Of a stretch of DNA of 32,986 bases, positions 1 through 9,199 are shown one piece after another. The stretch lies in NCBI GenBank assembly GCA_900095095.1, contig FMBT01000031.1:1-32986 (forward strand). The letters run 5' to 3'. This DNA is from Fragilariopsis cylindrus CCMP1102 (lineage: Eukaryota > Bacillariophyta > Bacillariophyceae > Bacillariales > Bacillariaceae). Positions within the stretch are counted from its first letter, which is position 1; the number at the start of each line of letters is the position of its first letter. The notes under the pieces are model-generated. The model made no database searches. It saw only the letters and a list, made by a program, of their open reading frames with translations, and was not told the origin of the DNA. The position numbers were made by a program, and so were the translations under genes.

Positions 1-1
1 C

Positions 2-550
2 GGAGCGCAGGTCGACCTTTGGAACGCCAGAAATGAGACGGACAGTGATATAGGAGGTCTGGTTCTCATGGGCTCATACATTCGTCAAGATCTTGGATGT
101 GGTGCAATTGATTTTTCCCAGACGAACATCCCCATGGCTAGTGTTTCTGGCGAGCTTGATGGTGTTGTGAACCGCACTAGGCTTGACTTAGGTCAGGAGT
201 TCCTTTCTACTAACGATACTTTTCTTCTTGACGTTATGGGTGGCAATCATGGATACTTTGGTCATTATAATTATACCCTCCGGACTCCCATTTTGGGTCA
301 AAATGATGGCAATGCTCTCATTCCTCGTGAAATTCAGATCGATTTTTCCATTGGGGCTATCATGCATGTTGCATCACGTATGGGGTTGCCTCTTCCGTCG
401 TTTACCAAGAGGGCTGTTGCGCCGAAGACAATCTCTGCTTGCGAAGACAAAATCCTAGATACGAGTACATCATCTTCTGGAATCTTCTGGCATGGCTTTA
501 GTGGAATGACCATTGCATTGACCACCTTTCTTTTCACCTACTGTTGGTAG
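2..550 (+). CDS. Alpha/beta hydrolase (Abhydrolase_5 type), 3' part
   Basis: The frame is open from the left edge, so the start lies outside the window; 182 residues are seen. The segment holds the last two catalytic elements of an alpha/beta hydrolase of the Abhydrolase_5 group. SGELDGV carries the acid residue and GGNHGYFGHY carries the catalytic histidine, followed by the GQNDGNALIPREIQ block usual after the His loop. The nucleophile elbow (GxSxG) must lie upstream. The protein ends in a Ser/Thr stretch and about 20 hydrophobic residues (GIFWHGFSGMTIALTTFLF) with only TYCW after them, which suggests a C-terminal membrane or GPI-type anchor; this is inference. The substrate is unknown. Confidence 0.8.
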   Translation, partial: GAQVDLWNARNETDSDIGGLVLMGSYIRQDLGCGAIDFSQTNIPMASVSGELDGVVNRTRLDLGQEFLSTNDTFLLDVMGGNHGYFGHYNYTLRTPILGQNDGNALIPREIQIDFSIGAIMHVASRMGLPLPSFTKRAVAPKTISACEDKILDTSTSSSGIFWHGFSGMTIALTTFLFTYCW

Positions 551-923
551 AAAGATCTACTAATTTTAATAAGAACCAATCTGTTAGTATTATGAATTTC
601 TATCTTGTACACTTGCCGAACAGTAGTGTGGACGAATTTAAAGTGGTATAAAGTGTAGTACGTTGGTGCCTACATACATGCGTTATGGCCTTTCTACAAA
701 TTAAAACCAAATTTATGAATGAATGAATGAATGTATTCAATCTCAGGAGCACCATATCATATTATATAGCTAGAAAAGTCACTCTTACTTCTATTCTACT
801 GTACTCCTGTTCATAATTTAGAAGTCTACTGGATTGAAATGATAATGCTCTTTATCTATTTAATCTAACACTTCTTCTTCCTTTTCTTCTTTTCGGCAGT
901 CGGTACGTGTATGTGTACGTGTA
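551..923. other. Convergent intergenic spacer
   Basis: This is an AT-rich spacer between the 3' end of the hydrolase and the 3' end of the ACT-domain gene. It holds a short GAAT microsatellite near 716-735. No gene or RNA is recognised, and both transcripts probably terminate here. Confidence 0.6.
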
Positions 924-1640
924 TCATGATGATGTAGTAGAAATACCAAGTTCTTTCATTAATATATGTGTTGCTTTCGTATAGTCTTTATTTGCAACAA
1001 AGATATGATCAGTACTGTATGCTGCATACGTTAATACTGATATATTAGTTCCATGACTTGCTAATACTTTTGTTATTTCTGCCATAAAACCAACAAGAGT
1101 TGGATCTAAAACAACATCATCAAAAGTAATTAATCGATAATCAATTCCCATTTCATCGAATGATATACTACTACTGTTACTGTTACTGTTACTACCGTCA
1201 TTGGATCTACTGTCGTTGTCGTTGTTGTCACTGTCGTCGTCATTGTTGTTCTTGCCTGCTTTGAAATGTTTTTTGAATACATACTCCGATATAATAATGG
1301 TGATTTCTTCTTTGTCTACCATGAAACATTGGAACGGTGGGGGTGTTGGTGGTAGTGATGGAGCAGTAATAGTAATAGTAGTAGAAGAAGTAGAAGTAGC
1401 AGTCATAGATTTTGTCCATAAATCAAGAGCTACGTTCGTAGATGAAATTGGAAATTTTAATAGCTTATAAATCCTATCATCACTGTATAGTTTCGTATTT
1501 CGAAATGCATCCGGGAGCGTCTTTTTTGCTACTACAGTATTATTAGTTGTTGTTGCACTCATTCTTGTCGTCATCGCCAGTATTGATGTTGTTGATATCA
1601 TTCGTGTCGTCGCGATTCTAGTTCTAGTAGCAGCATTCAT
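924..1640 (-). CDS. ACT-domain protein (ACT_7/CASTOR-like)
   Basis: One uninterrupted frame of 238 residues. The first 35 residues are rich in Thr, Arg, Ser and Met with almost no acids, which could be an organelle transit peptide but is not diagnostic. The middle has an Asn/Asp/Ser linker. The C-terminus (about residues 165-235) is an ACT-like ligand-binding domain: YRLITFDDVVLDPTLVGFM, then ITKVLASHGTNISVLTYAAY, then STDHIFVANKDYTKATHIL. The GFM-x-EI-x-K-x-L and Y-x-TDHIFV pattern matches the ACT_7 group found in bacterial one- and two-ACT proteins and in CASTOR arginine sensors. A regulatory, amino-acid-sensing role is inferred; no catalytic domain is present. The gene is divergent from the Orai-like gene. 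Confidence 0.7.
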   Translation of the reverse strand: MNAATRTRIATTRMISTTSILAMTTRMSATTTNNTVVAKKTLPDAFRNTKLYSDDRIYKLLKFPISSTNVALDLWTKSMTATSTSSTTITITAPSLPPTPPPFQCFMVDKEEITIIISEYVFKKHFKAGKNNNDDDSDNNDNDSRSNDGSNSNSNSSSISFDEMGIDYRLITFDDVVLDPTLVGFMAEITKVLASHGTNISVLTYAAYSTDHIFVANKDYTKATHILMKELGISTTSS

Positions 1641-2068
1641 CTTTGTTCATTTAATGCTATATTGTACACCCTGCTGTATTAATAAAATGCTCATAGTGTA
1701 TAGTTTGTTGTTGCTAGTATGATACAGCAGTGGTATGATTCGATGATGATAACATGAAAGAACAATGAAGAAGCAGACTCAATGATTTCAAGATTGCTTT
1801 GCAATGATACGAGAGGAGATCTACACGCACGACTGGATTGACTTGACTCACTCGACTGACTCGCATGATCGACTCCGAGATGCACTTAGATTTTCTTTGA
1901 TTTTTTCACGGCGACAATATATATATGCGATTGTGTTCTCTGAAACGCTTTATATTCATATATCTATCGATGAGAACAATAACACAAGCAAGAAGCGGAG
2001 TAGTCCTACAAGTAACAGCAACAGCGATACGCATCAAAACCACAAACAAACAAACAAACATTGTTAGA
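1641..2068. promoter_or_regulatory. Divergent promoter region (ACT gene / Orai-like gene)
   Basis: About 430 bp separate two genes transcribed away from each other, so both promoters must lie here. It contains GACTCACTCGACT at 1845-1857, repeated exactly at 5525-5537, and an AACA run just before the ATG at 2069. The TGACTCA core at 1844-1850 resembles a bZIP (AP-1/GCN4) site. No TATA box is assigned. Confidence 0.4.
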
Positions 2069-5000
2069 ATGACATCGCCGGTGGTTGTCAATGATGATCA
2101 TGGCGGAGTTGGTGGTGCACAATCTTCATCTTCACCTTCGTCGGCATCATCTTCATCATCTTCCTCATCGTCATCGGCATCATGGTGGTGGTGGTGGCGG
2201 TGGTTGTATGCAATGCCATCATCGTTCTGTTTCTATTCCTGTTGCTGTTGCTGCTGCTGCTTATTAACAAGTACTAATCCAACCTTAAAATTATTATCCA
2301 CACCTTGGGAATTTTTTGTGTCCATTGATCAATCCGCATTATGGCAAAAACATGTCGCCTGGGCAAAACCAAAAGGGAATGAGTTAAAACGATATATCTC
2401 CTCCAATATTCCTCCAGGATGGTGTTGTTATCCTTGTTGTTGGCCACAGAAATGTCCGTGTTCTTTAATTCTGCACCAGAACTTGTGCAATTACGTACTA
2501 GTCTGTCAATTATTGGTGTTGATAACAACAACAACAATAACAATAGTGATAATTCATATCCACAACATAACAATCTACTTCCATTTTGGATTGGTTTTGT
2601 CTTGTTATTGAATATATGCGTGACGATATTAGGTATATTAGCAACATTTACTACATGGAATATTGTGTCTGCTGTCTCCGATACGAATGCACATTGCTTA
2701 TTACGTAGCTCATTAGGACAATATGTCACAACATTATCACCACGTCTTGTGGTTTGTTCCTTATATTTATTCCTGTTATGGTTTTTACTATTTGTGGTTG
2801 AATTAATTCTTGGTGGTGGTGGTGGTGGTGATAGTGGAATCAACTTCAGTAACAACAATAACGATGAGCAACAGCACAATAACAACAACAACAAGACTAT
2901 GTCTATGTCTAATATGATACGTAATATATTTACATTTACAAAACATCATTTATATATATTGATATTATGGAGTTGTTTCTTATTTGGTGTAGTAACATTA
3001 TTTTTTTGTATCGTTGTTCCGTTAAGTGCATTTGGTCGATTAGTATTACATACCGGTGCAATGTCCGAACAACCAGTACTGTCCGAACAATTAGAATTAG
3101 ATTTACTAGCAAGTGGATTGCATGCTGGTCTTGTGATACGTGCCCATCATTCACAAAGACGATATGGAGCCAATACTACAAATACAGCTACCGGTGTGAC
3201 ACGTCAATATATAATTATAATCAGCAGCATCGTCATCGTCATCATAATGGTAATGACAATGATAATGACAACGACAATCACCTTCCTCGGGACAACAAAG
3301 AGAACAGCAACAGCAACAACGAAAACAATACTTGCACCGACCGTCGAACGACAATTATGAGTCGAAATCAACTTCTTTACCTCCTATTGTTAATGATGTC
3401 GACACTGCAACAACTATAGATAAACAATGTGCTACTATAGTAGTAGTAAAGATGACAACAACAATAACAATAACAATGATGGATATTATTATGACGACAA
3501 TACAATTACAGTTACATGACTCAATGTAATATTACTATGAATCAGAATCATACCGATGATGGAACGATATTGAATGACGGTAATGTTGACGTTGACGTGG
3601 ATGTTGACGACGGAACTTCGTCATTGGTGTTCACGAAATCATCAATGAAACTACCACCGGTACTATCGTCATCGAGATTATCTGTCTCTACTAGTAGTAG
3701 TTCGATAGGAGGAGGAGGATAACATTGGTTTTCTTGATGCTGGTATGAATACTGATATTGATAGTGGTGCTCGTTTTGATCCTGTTACGACAATGCCGAC
3801 GAAGGGTGCTACTAGTAGTACTAGTGCTGGTTCTAGTCCTATAATGCCATCAAACGGTGTGGTTGGGAAACAACAACAACAGCAACAACAACAAAGACCG
3901 AATAATCATCGCGATAATATTGATAATCGTCATCGTCGTCATCGTCGTCGACAAGATAATAATAATAATAATAATAGTCATAATCATAGGAGAATATCGA
4001 CATCTGAAACAATGACATCATTATTTTTGCCACCAGCAACGATCCTTAATTTATCCATGTCGGCAAAAGAATTTAATGATTTGATAGATAATACAATCGA
4101 TACAAGTTCTGTATTTACAGCAACCGAAGCAGCAGCAGTAGCACCGGTCACAACGATGTCACCAAAAAGAAATAGGATAGGAAAAGTAACAACAGTGAAA
4201 GAAGTCGGATTCAATGGTAACAATGGCAATAGTAACGTTGCTATCGTTGGAGGCAGCAACGACGTCGGTGATGACAACAATAATAACAATCAGACAGAAT
4301 CTTCTTTGGCGATTCATTCATCTTCAAATAATTGTCATATCCCCAATAAAAATAATAACGATAATAACAATGATGTTGGAATACCACCACCCTATCCCAA
4401 CGTGGCACCGGGTAATACACGTAACAATAATACAACGAATCATCATCATCGACATCACCACCGTTCAGCGACGATGACGTCAACAGCAACTTCATCAACA
4501 AGGCATCATCGAAGGGTTAGCTCATCGCGATTCTTATTGCAAGAGTGGGCACAAGAAAATAGTGTACGAGATTTGTATGGTGCTGCACCACCAGCTGATT
4601 TGCCACAAGAGATAGTATGGACTGATGGGAGTGACGACGATAATGACATCGGTAGCGACGACAATAATAACCATAACGAAGCGTATACTAGTAGGTTTTG
4701 GAACCCAGCATCGTCATCATCGTCACATCATTGGTTGCTTTCACCTTTTTCTTCGCCCGCTACTGGTGATATCAATAATAAAGGCAGCAACAATAGCAGT
4801 GACAATAACAATGGACATAGCAGTCATACAAGGGTATCGTCTCAGAACGGTGGTGATCGTGACCGTAGTCATAATCATGCGAATGATCGATCAACCGTAA
4901 GCAATAACAATAATAATAATAACAATGGTCGAGTAGATCCGTTACAACAACCCCTACTGCCAAATCTCTCCGCTGACAGACGACAACGACATCATACTAC

Positions 5001-5169
5001 TGCTGCTACTGCTACTAGAGTCGCTAGTGATGGTGACGAAGAAATGGGTGGTTCGCCGTCCTTATTGCTAGGTGAAGATTTACTAGGCGCACCATCTCTA
5101 GAGAGACGTCGAACAATGGTTATATCCAACCTGAAATCATCAGCTCATCGAAAAGGAAGAGAAATATAG
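2069..5169 (+). CDS. Putative Orai-like four-TM calcium channel with long Asn-rich tail; frame-interrupted
   Basis: The ATG at 2069 opens a Ser/Cys/Trp-rich N-terminus, then the block WEFFVSIDQSALWQKH. At 2421-2422 one G appears to be missing; the next frame continues at once with VLLSLLLATEMSVFF (TM1). TM2 (LPFWIGFVLLLNICVT...) ends in WNIVSAVSDTNAH, TM3 is LVVCSLYLFLLWFLLFVVEL, and TM4 is about 2950-3050. Four helices, a glutamate in TM1 (codon 2449-2451), a glutamate in TM3 (2800-2802) and an N-I-x-A-V-S motif after TM2 match the architecture of Orai store-operated calcium channels. After TM4 comes LSEQLELDLLASGLHA. The frame then changes near 3210, 3450, 3520 and 3710 through Gln/Asn/Asp/His runs to a hydrophilic tail ending LERRRTMVISNLKSSAHRKG at 5169. 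The tail from about 3709 could be a separate gene. The Orai assignment is pattern-based. Confidence 0.45.
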
Positions 5170-5999
5170 CATGTCATAGCATAACATTAATCATTTATCT
5201 AAAAGATAGGCAGTTTCAAGATAATCCTAAAGTTTCTATAGCAGGGTACTATATTGATGAATATAATAGTGCTATGCTGCAGCAACGTCAAAGGGATTTC
5301 TAGATAAAATATTTCGGGCAGAGGAAGCTACGCCGTACATAGTGGGTCAATTGACAGGTTTCACCGAGAGGATGTGGTCTTTGACTCCAATAAAGAACGA
5401 GTTTTGACGACTTGGTTGGGGTTTTGCTGGGATTCCAAGCTAGCCAAATATACTACTACTAGTACGTCTTATCTTACCATAGTAATAATAATACGAGTAA
5501 GTAAGGTATGAATCTTCTAGAGTCGACTCACTCGACTCGCTCGAAAATTAAGTTCGTTGTTTAAAAAAATTCTCATTGGAAGATATCGAGTGACCACGTT
5601 TTACGTTTGATTCCTCCGTGTTCGCCTTCATCATTCGCCTTCTCTTCTCATCGCGTTGTCTCTGCTTGATTCAAACACCACAACAAGTTTTAAAGTAAAC
5701 AACAAAAGGAAAGGTTACTCCTTATAGTAAAGCTCGACTTCAATTATCTTACTGTACCTAAGAAGACAAATAAATCATTACAAATAAATGCTAACTTATT
5801 CTTAGCTAGATTAATATACACTGCCAACAACGATCGACTACAATAATATAATGCCTCCCTCTGGACTTTTCAGTTCGCTATTTTCCGCGGATTACAACAC
5901 TCCCTCTACTATACTCCATCAAAGAAAATTACAGAAACAACGTCGACGTCAGCAGCAACTACAAACATAAAGCACACCGATGACGGTGACGGTGTGACG
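5170..5999. other. Intergenic, probable promoter of the 6.0-kb gene
   Basis: No coding signal was recognised in about 830 bp. It contains the second exact copy of GACTCACTCGACT (5525-5537), followed by a pyrimidine-rich stretch (about 5620-5670). The last 200 bp probably hold the 5' UTR of the next gene. Confidence 0.4.
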
Positions 6000-7517
6000 A
6001 TGACAACGATCTTGCACGGTAGTATCGGTATTGACGAAGCTTCCAGTGATTGTTCACAGCTGCAATAAGTAGTACGTGTAGTAGTACTTCTTCTTCTTCT
6101 TCGTTATCGTTCTCATCGTCGACAAAGACGACGACGACGACAACAACAATAGTCACGCCTTATCTCGAAATGGAAAACCACGATGATATCATCAACGACG
6201 ACGCCACCGACGACGACGGATTACGACGATGCTATGTTGGAAGACATTCCGTTGATGAATGATACCGAGAATAAGAATAATAAGAAAGTTCCCACCATTT
6301 TGAAAGAAAATTATCAGGTTCATCATTATTTCTGAATGGCGTAAACACTACTGTTACAACCACATACATCAATTGTGCCAACGAATAAGGAAAATAATGA
6401 TGTTGCGAAGGAGGAGGAGGAGGAAGAAGAAGAAACGAAGGAAGGAAAAGGACAACACGTACCATCCACAAAGGCAACGACAACGACAACAACCGAAATA
6501 GTACGTCCCGCAGCTATCGCTTCAGCTTGTATTGTCCCTTCTTCTTCTACGTCATTGCCGTCATCTTCATCCCCATCGCCGTCTTCCGTATCATCATCGT
6601 CGTGGGTATCGGTACCATCCTCCTTCTTCAATAACATCACGTCTTCTGCTACTTTCACATCGGTCAATAATAAAGATCCTAAGAACCAAAATAGTAGCAA
6701 TCGCAAACACAGTACCACAAATATCTATGACAAAAACAACACACCACAAATAACAGTAATGGATGTGGGAAACGTCCACGGAGTCGTCGTCGGGTTCTTT
6801 TCCTCCTGATGGTTGTGTTAGTAATAGCAACAGCAATAGCAATAGCAACATTAATAGCAGTAATAACAATAGTAATTGTTTTCTCGTTCGAATTCGAGAT
6901 ACTATACACGTCTCGGAATACACCTCCGAAGAACGTCATGCATCATGGTATACTATTGGTGATTTAAGAGAATTTAAACGGGATAGACGTGAAACAGCAA
7001 AACGAATCGATATGGGATGGATGTTGTTACCATCGTCGTCATCAAAACGATATCAGCAACAACAACGACAACAACAATTTGTTTTTGGAGACGACGGTAA
7101 CATTTATTGTGCACGGGGAGTAGAAAATTGTACAGAAAAAATCAGTCGGATTCGATATCGAACAATATCCGATGGATGGACCTCCGTATTGAACCTACAA
7201 CATAAACATTATCACAATCAAGCAGCAACAATGGCAACAACAATGACTACTACTACTACTACTACTGTGGGAGGAGGAGGAGGGTATCATTATGGGATTT
7301 ATGGGATCAAAAACAACAATAACAATAACAGCAATAATAATAATGATAATAATAACACATCCATCGCATTAAATTGTGCTGTCCATACGAGTTAGCTCGT
7401 GCGTACAGTGTACCATCGTCAGCAAGTTTGAAAGTAGCACGAGATCGTGCAATCGGAGACGAAAGCGATGTCCTCGAAACATCCACACGATATTTAAGAG
7501 AGCAGAAAATACAGTAG
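6000..7517 (+). CDS. Diatom-specific family protein, paralog 1 (WY / YCxRGxE domain); frame-interrupted
   Basis: Function is unknown. The N-terminal third is low complexity and passes through several frames (6000-6760: Thr/Ser runs, an acidic run after PTNKENNDVAKEE). The conserved part starts near 6880: VRIRDTIHVSEYTSEERHAS, then WYTIGDLREFKRDRRE, then after a Gln/Ser linker YCARGVE, then an Arg-rich stretch and WTSVLNLQHKHYH. That frame stops at 7395, but the next frame continues from 7383 with PYELARAYSVPSSASLKVAR and ends at TAG 7515-7517. One extra C at CC 7383-7384 would join them. The same arrangement occurs in the gene at 29531, so these are paralogs. The start codon is uncertain. Confidence 0.6.
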
Positions 7518-7868
7518 AAAATAATAATAATAATCTAGAAAAAATCGAACGCCGAACGACGACGACGGTAGTGATGAAAATATAACTAATAATGGGGAAG
7601 AAGAACAGATACTACGTGTAGCGTTTACTTTTTTTCGACCTTCGCTGAGTTTTCATCAATACGCTACCTACATACAATAAATCCACTACTAAAATGATTT
7701 GTAGTAGAACAATTAATGCGAATAGTACTATTCTTTTTACCATTGTAAATTATTTATTAGTACAACTATTTAAAACACATACATAAGATACAGGTACCGT
7801 ACTCTCCTCCTGTGTTTAACATACTTCCTTCTTCGGATCGATGTCTGTAAGACTCTTCATACTACCAT
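7518..7868. other. Convergent intergenic spacer
   Basis: AT-rich DNA between the 3' ends of paralog 1 and the CRAL-TRIO gene. A short unassigned open stretch continues to about 7585. No RNA gene or repeat was recognised. Confidence 0.5.
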
Positions 7869-8645
7869 CTAGTTCTCTTTTTTTTGTTCTTCGATCCAAT
7901 CTTTTGTATTCCATTCCAAAGTTCCACCAAGTTCGACTAATAAATTATCTTCGTCGATCACATCACTTAATTCTGAAAATTCATCAATAAATTTAATCCG
8001 ATTTCGTACCTTCTTCGACATAAAGAGACTACTAATTAATTTGAAAAATGCTTGAACGACTAATGGTGCCTTACATACATACACAGCAGTTATATGTACA
8101 GGAAATTGACCAAACAAGCCATGGTATAATCTTTTTGTTATTTCCATTTTGAAATTTTTACTTTTATCGAACCCTGTTAAGTCATGAATTATTGTGACAC
8201 CATGTTTTTGTGTTTCGGGACGATTCGCAACCGAATCGATGGTATAAAAAATCATTCGACAGACTCCATCAACTGTCCGTCCATCGGTCATATCATTATT
8301 ACGAAGTCGTCCAATGAGTATCGGTCCACCCTGTTTCGTACGTAACAACGGTGGAGAAACAAGAACTTCACTTAGTAGACAACGTTCTAATTCTGAATCC
8401 TTGGACACTCGTAATGTATCATCGAATATACCTGGATTAGTCGTCTTCCAATGAACAAAATCTCTGTACCGTTTTGCAGCACGTTCAATGCTTGGTTTCC
8501 AATATAAAAACTTTGAAAGTTGTGCATCGTCAACACCAGCACAATCTTCCCCTAATTCCTTTTTAAGATCCGGTAACAATTCAAGTATTATTGTTTCGAT
8601 ATCGATGTCCTTGTTTCCAACCTCTGCGGTGTCACTCATCTTCAT
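7869..8645 (-). CDS. CRAL-TRIO (Sec14-like) lipid-binding protein
   Basis: An intact 258-residue frame. The N-terminal helical part (to about residue 70, with DDAQLSKFLYWKPSIERAAK and RYRDFVHWK) corresponds to the CRAL-TRIO N-terminal three-helix region. The lipid-binding domain follows: GGPILIGRLRNNDM, then HGVTIIHDLTGFDKSKNFKM, FPVHITAVYVCKAPLVVQAF and FKLISSLFMSKKVRNRIKFI near residues 200-225. Spacing and length fit a compact Sec14-like protein, which would bind and exchange a hydrophobic ligand such as a phosphoinositide, tocopherol or retinoid; the ligand cannot be inferred. A second Met lies two codons downstream (MKMSDT), so the start could be either. No signal peptide or membrane segment is seen. 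Confidence 0.85.
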   Translation of the reverse strand: MKMSDTAEVGNKDIDIETIILELLPDLKKELGEDCAGVDDAQLSKFLYWKPSIERAAKRYRDFVHWKTTNPGIFDDTLRVSKDSELERCLLSEVLVSPPLLRTKQGGPILIGRLRNNDMTDGRTVDGVCRMIFYTIDSVANRPETQKHGVTIIHDLTGFDKSKNFKMEITKRLYHGLFGQFPVHITAVYVCKAPLVVQAFFKLISSLFMSKKVRNRIKFIDEFSELSDVIDEDNLLVELGGTLEWNTKDWIEEQKKEN

Positions 8646-9199
8646 CTATATTTTCTTATCGCTATGGGTGATTTCTTGAAGTTAAGTGCCAACGATAACA
8701 GTGTCATGAAAACTAAATATCGGCTAATCAGATACTAGTATGGCCATTGACTTCAATGGATACCTATCATTGAACTCAATATGAAATAGGAGAAGGATAA
8801 GACTTCGAGATAAAATTAATTGAATTCATGGCACTCTCCTTACATATATTCATAGCTACCGTTAGCTATAAAGAAATAATTATGCCCCTACGAATTAGGG
8901 GGAGAGTTTAATTTTTCAGGGTCAATACTGAAGTAGTAATATATATCTGCTAGCGCCCCTAAAACTAAAGTTATGTTTTCGGTTTTTTGGCGAAATCGCA
9001 AATGTCAAAATCTTTATGATCGCCACAAAAACGACAATAGCGAAGTCAGTGAGAAAGTATGTGATCTTGTAAATCTCAATTCATTGTGCACTAATAGTAG
9101 TACAAAAAGTAATATGGCTCGAGTATCACGCCTTGTTCAATCTACTATCGCAACAACAACAACGCATCAATCATAGCAAGTGACGACAGAACCTGCACA
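8646..9199. promoter_or_regulatory. Divergent intergenic region (CRAL-TRIO / amine oxidase)
   Basis: Promoter space for two divergent genes. It contains a small perfect hairpin, CCCCTA (8885-8890) and TAGGGG (8896-8901) with a 5-nt loop. A 67-codon open frame at 8973-9176 ends 23 bp before the amine oxidase ATG. It has no recognisable domain and is treated as 5' leader. Confidence 0.35.

Noticed and set aside
1925-2068. Extension of the Orai-like gene upstream to 1925
   Set aside because: The ATG at 2069 is better placed; the upstream reading passes through an AACA repeat and promoter-like DNA.
2085-2270. Overlapping His-rich and Met-rich frames on both strands
   Set aside because: These are shadow frames of a TCA/TCT and GGT triplet repeat.
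8973-9176. Plus-strand 67-residue frame upstream of the amine oxidase
   Set aside because: It has no recognisable features; more likely a 5' leader or promoter, although an upstream ORF cannot be excluded.
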